Assembly: GCA_020832365.1 (NCBI GenBank)
Contig: JAFIEX010000002.1
Location: forward strand, 1 to 54,057
Reading direction: 5' to 3'
From: Crocinitomicaceae bacterium
GTDB lineage: Bacteria; Bacteroidota; Bacteroidia; Flavobacteriales_D; Crocinitomicaceae
DNA: 54,057 nucleotides
Position numbers and translations under genes: made by a program. Shown piece by piece: positions 25,301-33,173 of this stretch; positions within the stretch are counted from its first letter, which is position 1, and each line of letters opens with the position of its first letter. Below the pieces are notes generated by a model. The model was not told the origin of the DNA, did not search any database, and was given only the letters and a program-made list of their open reading frames with translations.

Positions 25301-27501
25301 CCAACAATGCTAGTGCACCACTAATTTTAAAGGATAGTATGGCTTATTTTTGGAGGGTTGCTGTGGATAGTACAACCCCTTTTTGGATTGAACATTCTTT
25401 TCAATATATCAAAGGTAAAGAAGGATGGGGCCAAGACCATTTTTACCAGTTCAAAAATGGTGGTTTTAATGGTGTTAATTATGACAGACCTTCTAGGCAG
25501 CGGAAGTTTGAGCCAGCGTTTAGAGAACTCCAAGCGCAAGTCCATGATAATGCATCAAATGCCACTACATTGTCCCAGACACTTTGGATGATGAATGGCG
25601 AAATCGTTGAATATGCAGTATGTACAACTACCCCTTCTATTCATGTTGGTGTTGTGGACCCTGTAACTTTTGAGCCTTGGGGAACTTTTAATGGAGGACA
25701 AAATGTGAACAACCAATTTGGAAACGCCAATAATGGAGCAGCATGTAGAAATAGAGTAGAATTCTACTTTATTTTCCGTCAGAATAGCACTGCGCAATTG
25801 CAGAATTTAGAAAATATGCTGAATGCTATTCCAAATGGTCATCACATTGTGATCTACACCTCTCGATTTGCGCAATACGATAATTGGCAAAATCTACATC
25901 CAAGTCTTTTTCAAACTTTTCAAGCCCTAGGAGCTACAGGTATTGCGCCAGGACAGCCAAACCGAGCATTTGCTATGGTGATTACAAAGGGTGATCCGAC
26001 ATCAACTCAAATTATTCATGCTGAAAATGCCGGGGATTTTATTCAAGTAGCTAAAACAGTTGAAGGATCTGCTTTTAAAGGCACTGAGCGTTCTACTATT
26101 ATAGGACCCGCCTTAAAATGGCACACGGTTTATTGGAAACAAGATCCATTGGAGAATCCTAATTTTGATAAAACAAAGCTCTCGATTCGTGCATTAGACG
26201 CAAATCGTTCATTTCAATTTCAAATAGATACAACTTTTACACCAAATGACTCCATTATCAATTTTAATAATTTGATAGATGCCGCTCAATATCCTTACTT
26301 GCAATTGCAGGCCACTTATATTGATAGTATTGATCAAACTCCAGCACAAATTGATAGATGGCATGTACTTTACGAAACACTTCCGGAAGCAGCAATAGAT
26401 GGAACTTTGCAATATACTTTTAAACCGAATTCACCAGACTCTTTGCGTGAAGGTCAAGATATTTCCTTTGCAGTTGATGTCAAAAACATTAGTCATCTTC
26501 CTATGGATTCTCTACTTGTCAATTACTGGATTGTGGATCGCAACCAAAATATTCACCCAATCAGTTATCCGCGACAAGACTCTCTGCGAGTTGGGGAAAC
26601 TTTAAGAGACACGATTACGTTTCCTACCATTGGTCTTGTTGGTAACAATGTCCTATGGATGGAGGTAAATCCTTTTTTGAATGTTTCTGCTTCTTTGATA
26701 AAAGACCAGCCTGAATTAGCCCATTTTAATAATGTATTGCAATTGCCATTTCATATTGCTGAAGATGACATCAACCCTATTCTAGATGTTACATTTGATG
26801 GAATACATCTATTGAATGGTGATATTGTAAATCCTCGTTCTGAGATTGTTATTACCTTGAAAGATAATAACCCTTACCTAGTAATGGACTCTGATAAAGA
26901 TACGAGCTTATTTGGAATATTTTTAACTCCACCTTCAGGAGTTCAAAAAAAGATCCCTTTTTTAGATGGTAGTGGTAACCAAATTATGCAGTGGATACCA
27001 GCAGATGGTGATAATTTGAAATTTAAAATTATTTTCCCTGCTGAATTTGAGGAAGATGGTGAATACGAACTGCTCGTGCAGGGTGCCGACCGTTCAGGAA
27101 ATTTATCCGGAGATTTAGAATACCGAATTAAATTTGATGTAATTCTTGGCTCTTCCATTACCCATATGATGAATTATCCCAACCCTTTCTCAACCAAAAC
27201 GCGGTTTGTGTTTACGTTAACAGGAATGGAAGTGCCTGACGAGATACTCATTCGAATCATGACGGTTACAGGAAGGGTGGTAAGAGAAATTACACAAGAC
27301 GAGTTGGGACCAATTCGGATTGGAAGAAATATTACAGAGTATGCTTGGGATGGAAGAGATGAGTTTGGTGACCAATTGGCCAATGGGGTTTATCTATACC
27401 AAGTTACAGCGAGAATTAATGGAGAATCGATAGAGCATAGAAGTTCTGGAGCGGATCAACATTTTAAACGTAACTGGGGTAAAATGTACCTCATGCGTTA
27501 A
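22351..27501 (+). CDS. porU: T9SS sortase, PorU-type C25 cysteine peptidase, long form
   Basis: A 1716-residue cell-surface gingipain-fold peptidase that removes sorting domains from T9SS cargo and attaches the cargo to the surface. A signal peptide covers ~1-22. An N-terminal beta region starts GNEWINYNQQYYTMKITSTG. The C25 domain contains the catalytic His in MTFFGHASATGF (His 661) and Cys in LLGNSCYTGD (Cys 691). CARDB/Ig-like modules follow from ~785. Residues ~1085-1230 resemble an ILEI/FAM3 domain (SIHVGVVDPVTFEPWG, LNAIPNGHHIVIYTSRF, FQALGATGIAP, FAMVITKGDP). The C-terminus (~1610-1716) has a FlgD/T9SS-type module with MNYPNPFS and NGVYLYQV. P. gingivalis PorU is about 1160 residues, so this is the longer variant; the N-terminus recalls forms called long PorU or PorU2. 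Its position after porV favours the main sortase role. Confidence 0.85.
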   Translation: MKNIPSFLLFLLSLCSLTVFAQPYGNEWINYNQQYYTMKITSTGLYRISFQTLQNAGINPSSIAPQDFQVFGKEREQPIRVEDGGDGVFGPGDFIEFYAQRNDGWLDSLLYNDPNTISNPAYSLYNDTLVYFLTWRSGSNKRFVQETDVNFGIYSPAIFFWQRTAINYNSNYYGGNNILNAFSSFFEPGEGWGGSNNNGANGFTLNIAVPTPNAFTGAGAPPVAFHGKSMANSNANFTGQGNHHLRWEVGSTNQMLYSEIFIGIRQTIVNETFSPNLLSSPNTNVAFRIIGDQGAATDFQSVHYLHLDYPRQPNIGNLTYNEFWVENNPTQAKIRLDLTATNLNNPACYVFDGNVPRRIPMVNNGGVWQLLIPNSTVGTRQRVVIASQNQIQNITSLMPVNGNGQFTNFNNVNFESAFIMVTHKSLQSASNQYRNYRSSAAGGGHNSVLLDVDELYLQFGGGVMKHIFGIRRMANFAYNATIDKPVGLLLMGKGIREANEPNTFTGAGTRKSAASYANSLVPSYGYPSSDNIITARFNNSNSWAPFIPTGRIAARNNADLAAYLEKLQVYENAQNQNDVYNKPNKEWQKQILHFGGGANAGEQQTFRTYLNNMKHTIENQYFGGNVTSYFKDNSNPFNPVLTTEVTARLQEGVSLMTFFGHASATGFDQNVDDPENWGNTGKYPILLGNSCYTGDIFQPIGQSASERFVLIPNLGTVGFLSSTKLGFASFLYNFSSELYRQISPKNYGLPLAQQLKKTIEAIEGNSTNFILETTVQQMALHGDPLMKLNWHSLPEIDLTIQDVFFEPTSFDLTTDSIQMNVVLTNLGKSILDTFSLDIRRMFPSSDIDSLYKFEIKGLHYRDTFTFKMPLQPQIGIGLNSFNIQADIPSFVDEIYDEYGNNEVTVDLFINIDGIIPVLPYNYAVVPNDSVVLKASTINPIAGFNTYRFEIDTTDLFNSPQHRYAMVSGLGGVKEVFPNDWRFVSNNASAPLILKDSMAYFWRVAVDSTTPFWIEHSFQYIKGKEGWGQDHFYQFKNGGFNGVNYDRPSRQRKFEPAFRELQAQVHDNASNATTLSQTLWMMNGEIVEYAVCTTTPSIHVGVVDPVTFEPWGTFNGGQNVNNQFGNANNGAACRNRVEFYFIFRQNSTAQLQNLENMLNAIPNGHHIVIYTSRFAQYDNWQNLHPSLFQTFQALGATGIAPGQPNRAFAMVITKGDPTSTQIIHAENAGDFIQVAKTVEGSAFKGTERSTIIGPALKWHTVYWKQDPLENPNFDKTKLSIRALDANRSFQFQIDTTFTPNDSIINFNNLIDAAQYPYLQLQATYIDSIDQTPAQIDRWHVLYETLPEAAIDGTLQYTFKPNSPDSLREGQDISFAVDVKNISHLPMDSLLVNYWIVDRNQNIHPISYPRQDSLRVGETLRDTITFPTIGLVGNNVLWMEVNPFLNVSASLIKDQPELAHFNNVLQLPFHIAEDDINPILDVTFDGIHLLNGDIVNPRSEIVITLKDNNPYLVMDSDKDTSLFGIFLTPPSGVQKKIPFLDGSGNQIMQWIPADGDNLKFKIIFPAEFEEDGEYELLVQGADRSGNLSGDLEYRIKFDVILGSSITHMMNYPNPFSTKTRFVFTLTGMEVPDEILIRIMTVTGRVVREITQDELGPIRIGRNITEYAWDGRDEFGDQLANGVYLYQVTARINGESIEHRSSGADQHFKRNWGKMYLMR

Positions 27502-27585
27502 ATCAGCTGGTTGAAATTACGCTGACTTGATTAGGGAATTTTGTAAAAACTGATTTTCATCATTTTTTATCTAGATTGCACAATT

Positions 27586-27593
27586 TATTTTTG
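27586..27593 (+). promoter_or_regulatory. orphan -7 element between porU and the terminator
   Basis: TATTTTTG matches TAnnTTTG 60 bases before the terminator hairpin at 27653-27684. With no gene between, it could start an about 85-base RNA, or be chance in AT-rich DNA. No -33 TTG is at the right distance. Confidence 0.25.
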
Positions 27594-27652
27594 TTTCAAG
27601 TTTAAGTTCTTTTTAGGTTTTCGTCGATATGACGTATAGTTTTAGTTAGTGT

Positions 27653-27684
27653 AAAATGCCGCATGCTCAGTGTGGCATTTTTTT
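27653..27684 (+). terminator. terminator of the PorU-type gene, overlapping a convergent gene end
   Basis: AAAATGCC and GGCATTTT, extended by GCA/TGT, form a stem followed by a run of T to 27684. The stem includes the last codons and stop of the convergent acyltransferase gene (stop at 27669-27667). Confidence 0.75.
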
Positions 27685-28773
27685 ATGCATCAATTTTTTG
27701 GTCCATTTCTCTCGTTTTAACATAATTGGTTTTTCGTAAAATTTAAAAATCAAATGACCAATATATAAATTGATTATCCAATAGAAGATGTAAATAAAAG
27801 TCATTTCGGTAGTAGCAATCGACGGAAGAAAATAGTCGAAAATATGGATGATAGGAAGATGGATTAAATAAATCGCATAAGAGATTAAGCTCAGATGCGC
27901 TATACCAAATTTCAATGTTTTGGAATTTACTTTAAGGGAGATTAAAAAAGGTGCCCATAACATCAGGGATATGCCTTGTATATTGAAATAAAACGTTTTT
28001 TGGTAATAGTCATTTCCCGATAACCTGTTAAAGTAAAAAAAAGTAATAGTTCCAATCAGAAATAATATAAAATTGAAGGCTTTTGATTGAAATATCGCTT
28101 TGTTATAATGCATCAAATAGGCCATGAGTATGCCATATATACAGGCGTCAAATCTATTTATTGCCAATTTGCGAAAAAATAAATCCCTATCTAAATCAAC
28201 ATCGTAAGTATAAAGACGGAAAATAGTAGGAAGTATTAGAAAGCTTAGAATACAAAATAACATCACCTTTTGTCTAGACCATTTTTTCAGTAGTATTATC
28301 CCTATGAATAAGCTACTAGGAAATAAGAAATAAAACCACTCTTCCACACTAAGACTCCATGATTCCCAAAACAAAAAATCGTAAGGTTTAAAGAAGTTCT
28401 GCATGAAGAAGGGATAGGTAATTAGAAATTTATTGATGTACCCTGGAATCCAACCCAAAAAAATTAAGAGTACATTGATGGCTAAAAGTAAATAATAATT
28501 GGGAAGTGTTCGATACAAACGCCGCTGAACAAAGTTGGCTAGCACCCTCCAATTGACGGACGGCGCAACAATAAACTCTTGTATGATTAATCTTCCAATT
28601 AAATAGCCACTCAACATGAAAAATAGCTCCACACCATCTGGAATATGCTTTATGAAATCAGGGTTGAAATTCCTCCGAAGAAAAAACTCACTGTGAATAA
28701 GTAAAACAAATATGAGTGCCATGCATCGCATAACATCCAATCCGAAAATCCTATTTTCGTAGTTGTTTTTCAT
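27667..28773 (-). CDS. acyltransferase 3 family (OafA/NodX-type) membrane protein
   Basis: A 368-residue polytopic membrane protein with about ten hydrophobic segments. The family start RIFGLDVMRCMALIFVLLIH carries the conserved His of motif LIH, and GVELFFMLSGYLIGRLI follows, the typical second signature of Acyltransferase_3. SWSLSVEEWFYFLFP is a third conserved element (WSLSVEEWFY). These enzymes O-acylate sugars of lipopolysaccharide, exopolysaccharide or peptidoglycan at the membrane; the substrate cannot be told here. The gene is monocistronic, markedly AT-rich, and ends inside the terminator hairpin of the convergent porU-type gene. No glycan cluster surrounds it, so it may modify a core envelope polymer, or may be a later acquisition. 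Confidence 0.9.
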   Translation of the reverse strand: MKNNYENRIFGLDVMRCMALIFVLLIHSEFFLRRNFNPDFIKHIPDGVELFFMLSGYLIGRLIIQEFIVAPSVNWRVLANFVQRRLYRTLPNYYLLLAINVLLIFLGWIPGYINKFLITYPFFMQNFFKPYDFLFWESWSLSVEEWFYFLFPSSLFIGIILLKKWSRQKVMLFCILSFLILPTIFRLYTYDVDLDRDLFFRKLAINRFDACIYGILMAYLMHYNKAIFQSKAFNFILFLIGTITFFYFNRLSGNDYYQKTFYFNIQGISLMLWAPFLISLKVNSKTLKFGIAHLSLISYAIYLIHLPIIHIFDYFLPSIATTEMTFIYIFYWIINLYIGHLIFKFYEKPIMLKREKWTKKLMHKKMPH

Positions 28774-28884
28774 TGATATAGCAAAAGTGCAAAATTTTAT
28801 CCAGCTTTAAGAATATTGATTTTTCAATCATTTTATGCGAACTCCTTTTATTTATTCGGTATATTAGCCCAAACAAATTGCAAA

Positions 28885-29856
28885 ATGAACACCAATAGGC
28901 CGAGAAGAAACAGAAAGTCAGCAGCAATTAGGGATATGGTCGCAGAAACAGCGCTCACTGTAAACGATTTAATTTACCCACTGTTCATTACGGAGAAGGA
29001 AAATGAACAAACCGCTATTCCCTCCTTACCCAATATTTGTAGGTTAGGTAAAAATGACTTATTACGTGAGGTAGAGACTGCCCTTCAATTGGGTATTCAC
29101 ACTTTTGTTTTGTTTCCTGCGGTGGAAGAAAGCAAAAAAGACAGATTCGCAACTTATAGTTATGCTTCGGATAATTTTTATTTGAATTATGCTCGCTCAT
29201 TAAAAGAAGCATTTCCGCAAATTGTATTAATGAGTGACGTTGCAATGGATCCCTACAGTTCAGATGGGCATGATGGTTTGGTAGAGAATGGAGAGATATT
29301 AAATGATCAAACTTTGCCTATTTTAGCAAAAATGAGCCTAGCGCAAGCACAAGCAGGATATGACATTCTCGGTCCTTCAGATATGATGGATGGTAGAGTA
29401 GGTTATATTCGCCAAGCCTTGGATAAAGAAGGTTATACTGATGTTAGCATTATGTCCTATACTGCAAAGTATGCAAGTGCATTTTATGGTCCGTTCCGAG
29501 ATGCACTAGAGTCGGCACCAAAATCTGGTGATAAAAAAACTTATCAGATGAATCCTGCGAATAAAAGAGACGCTTTAATAGAAGCAGAGCTTGATGCAGC
29601 TGAAGGAGCAGATTTTTTGATGGTAAAGCCCGCTTTAGCCTACTTGGATATCATTCATTTATTGAAAGAAAAAACGAACTTGCCGATCACCGCTTACAAT
29701 GTTTCTGGTGAATATGCAATGATTCATGCAGCTGCGCAAAAAGGCTGGCTGGATTATGATAGCGTGATGATGGAAACATTGTTGAGTATCAAAAGAGCAG
29801 GGGCTGATGCCATTTTGACCTACTTTGCCAAAGATTGCGCAGCGATTTTAAAATAG
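28885..29856 (+). CDS. hemB: delta-aminolevulinic acid dehydratase (porphobilinogen synthase), Mg-type
   Basis: Condenses two 5-aminolevulinate molecules to porphobilinogen in heme biosynthesis. The ATG at 28885 gives 323 residues beginning MNTNRPRRNRKSAAIRDMVA, the normal family start; an upstream frame at 28816 lacks homology. The two Schiff-base lysines are in SYTAKYAS (Lys 195) and MVKPALAYLD (Lys 248). The metal site DVAMDPYSSDGHDG (118-131) carries Ala/Asp/Asp in place of the three zinc-binding Cys found in zinc-dependent enzymes, so it should belong to the Mg/K-dependent class. It is monocistronic and converges on the methyltransferase gene with a one-base gap between stops. Confidence 0.97.
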   Translation: MNTNRPRRNRKSAAIRDMVAETALTVNDLIYPLFITEKENEQTAIPSLPNICRLGKNDLLREVETALQLGIHTFVLFPAVEESKKDRFATYSYASDNFYLNYARSLKEAFPQIVLMSDVAMDPYSSDGHDGLVENGEILNDQTLPILAKMSLAQAQAGYDILGPSDMMDGRVGYIRQALDKEGYTDVSIMSYTAKYASAFYGPFRDALESAPKSGDKKTYQMNPANKRDALIEAELDAAEGADFLMVKPALAYLDIIHLLKEKTNLPITAYNVSGEYAMIHAAAQKGWLDYDSVMMETLLSIKRAGADAILTYFAKDCAAILK

Positions 29857-29857
29857 G

Positions 29858-30442
29858 CTACTCGTTACTTATGGTTATCCAAACCTCAGATCCTTGTCTT
29901 GCAGGGTGAGAATTCATACATGAAGCAATTTCAACCTTATTGAACCATTTTTGAAACAGTGCTTTGTATTCCTTTGTTGAGCCTCCAAATGGTGGGCCAT
30001 CTTCGAACGATCTATTGAACATTAAACCAACCAATTTCCCCGTTGGCTTAAGTAAGGATTTCATCTTTTGGGCGTAATCTTTTCTCTTATCTGGATGAAT
30101 AGCACAAAAGAATGTTTGTTCAATAATGAAATCATATTGACCTTCATGTTCAAAAAAATCGATACAATGCAGTTTTAGAGTTTTGTTAGGTAATTTTTCC
30201 TGAAGTTGGGCAATCAAGTCGGGTGCGAAATCAATTACATGCACATTTGTATAACCATTAGCCAGCATGTGTTTTGCCTCATAGGCTCTTCCAGCTCCTG
30301 GAATTAATACTGCGCTATCTTTTGGGATGTTACCTCCATCGATATATTGTTGGATTGCAGGAGAGACTTCACCTAAATTCCAACCTGTTTGGTCTCTTTC
30401 GTATCGATTATTCCAGTAATTGGCACTCAAAAAATCTTCCAT
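29858..30442 (-). CDS. TPMT-like SAM-dependent methyltransferase
   Basis: A 194-residue protein with the class I methyltransferase core and the thiopurine-methyltransferase-family signature: N-terminal FLSANYWNNRYERDQTGWNL, SAM-binding AVLIPGAGRAYEAKHML (motif I), VHVIDFAPDLIAQLQEKLP, and FIIEQTFFCAIHPDKRKDYA. TPMT-like enzymes in bacteria methylate thiols, tellurite or selenite, halides or thiocyanate; the last group includes plant-type thiol methyltransferases with similar E-Q-T-F-F motifs. The actual substrate is not determinable. The C-terminus PPFGGSTKEYKALFQKWF matches the family. The gene is alone and faces hemB end to end. Confidence 0.9.
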   Translation of the reverse strand: MEDFLSANYWNNRYERDQTGWNLGEVSPAIQQYIDGGNIPKDSAVLIPGAGRAYEAKHMLANGYTNVHVIDFAPDLIAQLQEKLPNKTLKLHCIDFFEHEGQYDFIIEQTFFCAIHPDKRKDYAQKMKSLLKPTGKLVGLMFNRSFEDGPPFGGSTKEYKALFQKWFNKVEIASCMNSHPARQGSEVWITISNE

Positions 30443-30707
30443 GAATTTGGTAATATTAATTTCAAGTGTAAAACTAAATAATCTTTTAATTGAGAAAAGT
30501 AAATGTTCTCTTATGTGTCAAAATGATTTTGATGAAACAAAAGTGCTTTTTTCAACTGAAAGCAGGTGCTTTAGACAAAAATGAATCTTTCAGGGCTTAA
30601 AATTGGCTGAATTTTCTGATAAGCGCGTGTACAATCAACTTTTTGTCAGGTATTGAGTGAACGAATTTTTAATAATAAGGTGTTCTTGGTTACAATACAG
30701 GGCGTTG

Positions 30708-30746
30708 TTAACTTGTTTTTAAATAATATTAATGTGAACAAGTTGA
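30708..30746. repeat. inverted repeat upstream of glnN
   Basis: TTAACTTGTT (30708-30717) and AACAAGTTGA (30737-30746) are inverted with one mismatch and a 19-base spacer. The spacer contains AATAATATTAAT. It is not followed by a T tract, so a protein site is more likely than a terminator. Confidence 0.5.
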
Positions 30747-30893
30747 CCATAAAATAAACATTTTTCTGTTTTGACCCTTTTCTAGACGGGGTCTGTTGGA
30801 GTAAAAGGTTGTGATTGTTGTGTTTTTGGCTTATATAATAGGGGGTGTTGATAAAAAAAGTGTTTTTTTTAATTAAACAGGGTGTTGTTTTCA

Positions 30894-30901
30894 TACATTT
30901 G
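30894..30901 (+). promoter_or_regulatory. -7 element of glnN
   Basis: TACATTTG is a perfect TAnnTTTG match, 15 bases before the ATG at 30917, giving a short leader. A GGGTGTTG-type element ends just upstream, at 30880-30888. Confidence 0.6.
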
Positions 30902-30916
30902 CAAAAAAAAGAAAAT

Positions 30917-33100
30917 ATGTCACATGTTCGTAAGCAGGCTTATCAGGATGTATTGCATCGCAAGCCGCAATCAATCAACAAAGTAACAAAGGTATCAACA
31001 CTCTTTGGGGAGAACGTTTTTCATTTGGAGGTAATGCGTGAGTATTTGCCAGATGAAGCCTATAAGTCTATTAAGCAGGCCATTGCGGATGGGTCGCGTA
31101 TTGATAGAAGAATTGCAGATATGGTAGCAACTGCAATGAAAGACTGGGCTTTGTCCAAGGGTGCCACGCACTACACGCATTGGTTTCAACCATTAACGGG
31201 TGCTACAGCAGAAAAACATGACGCTTTCTTTAAACCTGTTGGTCCTGGTAGAGCAATCGAACAGTTTAGTGGTGACTTGTTAGTGCAACAGGAGCCAGAT
31301 GCTTCTTCTTTTCCGCACGGTGGAATCAGAAATACCTTTGAAGCGAGAGGTTATACGGCTTGGGATCCTTCTTCTCCTGCTTTTGTAATTTCCAACACTT
31401 TATGTGTGCCTACTATCTTTATTGCTTATACTGGTGAGGCTTTGGATTATAAAATGCCATTATTGAAGGCATTGAACGAGGTGGATAAAGCAGCGGTTGA
31501 GGTTTGTAAATATTTTGATAAAAATGTGACTAAAGTTTCTGCAACGCTTGGCTGGGAGCAAGAATACTTTTTGATCGATAAGGCACTATTTAATGCCCGA
31601 CCTGACTTAATGATGACGGGCCGTGTGCTTTTTGGTCAGGCACCAGCAAAAGGTCAACAGTTAGATGACCATTACTTTGGTTCCATTCCAGAGCGCGTTA
31701 CAGCATTCATGCGTCATTTTGAAAATGAGGCCATTAAATTAGGTATTCCAGTTACAACCAGACATAATGAGGTTGCGCCTAATCAATTTGAATGTGCTCC
31801 TATTTTTGAAGAGTGTAATTTAGCGAACGATCACAATCTCTTGTTGATGGACTTGATGGAGAAAATTGCTAGACAGCATGACTTTAGAGTGATCTTACAT
31901 GAGAAACCTTTTGCTGGACTAAATGGTTCTGGAAAACACAATAACTGGTCATTGGCTACAGATACAGGTGTTAACTTATTGGCACCAGGAAAAAATCCAA
32001 AGAGTAACTTACAGTTCTTAACTTTCTTTGTAAATACGATTAAAGCAATTTATGACCACGCTGATTTGTTAAGAGCATCTATTGCAAGTGCATCAAACGA
32101 CCATAGACTTGGTGGTCACGAGGCACCACCAGCAATTATTTCTGTATTTATTGGTTCGCAGTTGACCAAAGCTTTAGATGACTTAGAGAAGAACATCAAA
32201 GCGGGTAAAATGACTCCGCAAGACAAGACAGAACTTAAACTAAATATCGGTAAAATCCCTCAGATTCTTCTAGATAATACAGATAGAAACAGAACTTCAC
32301 CATTCGCTTTCACAGGTAATAAGTTTGAATTCAGAGCAGTAGGTTCTTCTGCAAACTGTGCGCATCCAATGACAGTGTTAAATACCATTGTAGCACAACA
32401 ATTAAAAGAATTCAAAAAGAATGTTGATGCCAGAATAGCCAAAGGAAATGGTAAGGATGAAGCCATTTTAAAAGAACTTCAACAGTTAATCACAACATCA
32501 AAGCCTATTCGTTTTGAAGGCAATGGATACAGTGATGAGTGGGTAAAGGAAGCAACAAAGAGAGGGTTGAAAAACTTAAAAGATGCTGTTAGTGCTTTAA
32601 AGGTTTGGTCGGATAATAAAGTTCATGAATTATTTGAAAAAAATAATGTATTGACCAAAAGAGAAATCTTAGCTCGTCAGGAAATCGAATTTGAAAAATA
32701 CATTTTAAGAATTCAAATTGAAGCCAGATTGATTGAGGATTTAACGCAAAACCATATCATTCCTGCCGCTATTGAATATCAAAATAGATTAATTCAAAAT
32801 GTTAAAGGTTTGAAGGACGTTTTAGGTGGGTCAAGCACTGAGGCTTCTAAAGTTCAGACAAAATTAATCGAATTGATATCTTCGCACATATCAAAAATGC
32901 ATGCTGCTGCTGGGGTAATGTTGGATAATAGAAAGAAAGCCAATAAAATTGAAGCGATCGAAGAGCGTGCTGCGGCTTATCGCGATACAGTCAAAGCGCA
33001 ATTTGACATTATCGCTTACCACGCTAATAAATTAGAAAAATTGGTAGATGATGATTTATGGCCTTTCCCTAAATTGCGTGAAATGCTATTTACACGATAA
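30917..33100 (+). CDS. glnN: glutamine synthetase type III
   Basis: ATP-dependent synthesis of glutamine from glutamate and ammonium. The ATG at 30917 gives 727 residues, the size of GSIII, beginning MSHVRKQAYQDVLHRKPQSI. The GSIII-specific N-terminal domain has THWFQPLTGATAEKHDAFF and PSFPHGG-type segments. The core holds GWEQEYFLID (metal Glu), TTRHNEVAPNQFE, NGSGKHNNWSL (ATP-binding region) and NRTSPFAFTGNKFEFRAVGS. GSIII is a double-ring dodecamer common in Bacteroidota and lacks the Tyr adenylylation site of GSI. Control is therefore likely transcriptional and by feedback, and the complex 474-base upstream region fits this. The gene is monocistronic and closed by a strong hairpin. Confidence 0.96.
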   Translation: MSHVRKQAYQDVLHRKPQSINKVTKVSTLFGENVFHLEVMREYLPDEAYKSIKQAIADGSRIDRRIADMVATAMKDWALSKGATHYTHWFQPLTGATAEKHDAFFKPVGPGRAIEQFSGDLLVQQEPDASSFPHGGIRNTFEARGYTAWDPSSPAFVISNTLCVPTIFIAYTGEALDYKMPLLKALNEVDKAAVEVCKYFDKNVTKVSATLGWEQEYFLIDKALFNARPDLMMTGRVLFGQAPAKGQQLDDHYFGSIPERVTAFMRHFENEAIKLGIPVTTRHNEVAPNQFECAPIFEECNLANDHNLLLMDLMEKIARQHDFRVILHEKPFAGLNGSGKHNNWSLATDTGVNLLAPGKNPKSNLQFLTFFVNTIKAIYDHADLLRASIASASNDHRLGGHEAPPAIISVFIGSQLTKALDDLEKNIKAGKMTPQDKTELKLNIGKIPQILLDNTDRNRTSPFAFTGNKFEFRAVGSSANCAHPMTVLNTIVAQQLKEFKKNVDARIAKGNGKDEAILKELQQLITTSKPIRFEGNGYSDEWVKEATKRGLKNLKDAVSALKVWSDNKVHELFEKNNVLTKREILARQEIEFEKYILRIQIEARLIEDLTQNHIIPAAIEYQNRLIQNVKGLKDVLGGSSTEASKVQTKLIELISSHISKMHAAAGVMLDNRKKANKIEAIEERAAAYRDTVKAQFDIIAYHANKLEKLVDDDLWPFPKLREMLFTR

Positions 33101-33115
33101 TAATCTAAGACTGAT

Positions 33116-33146
33116 AAAAAAGCCATCCAAATCGGATGGCTTTTTT
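33116..33146. terminator. bidirectional terminator between glnN and a lipoprotein gene
   Basis: AAAAAGCCATCC and GGATGGCTTTTTT form a stem with A and T runs on the two sides, so it can work for glnN (plus) and the lipoprotein (minus). Confidence 0.9.
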
Positions 33147-33173
33147 AATCCAGTTAATTAATCACGGTGAAAG

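Larger units (their letters stand above)
30443..30916. other. 474-base intergenic region upstream of glnN
   Basis: The longest gene-free stretch in the window. No stable protein frame with family resemblance is seen on either strand. It holds a 10-bp near-perfect inverted repeat (30708-30717 and 30737-30746), several loose copies of a GGGTGTTG-like element (near 30701, 30789, 30841 and 30880) and the glnN promoter at its right end. The length and repeats suggest multi-input control of glutamine synthetase. A sigma54-type GG/GC element was looked for and not found. Confidence 0.45.

Noticed and set aside
27667-28773. Horizontal transfer of the acyltransferase gene
   Set aside because: The gene is AT-rich but no mobile element, repeat border or atypical flanking gene was seen, and the rest of the window is also AT-rich.
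30790-30840. A sigma54-type promoter before glnN
   Set aside because: No TGGCAC/TTGC spaced pair could be found; GGC and GC occurrences are not in the right arrangement.
30646-30894. A minus-strand open frame of 82 codons upstream of glnN
   Set aside because: Its composition is low-complexity and runs across the promoter and repeats of glnN. There is no start context or family resemblance, so it was treated as chance.
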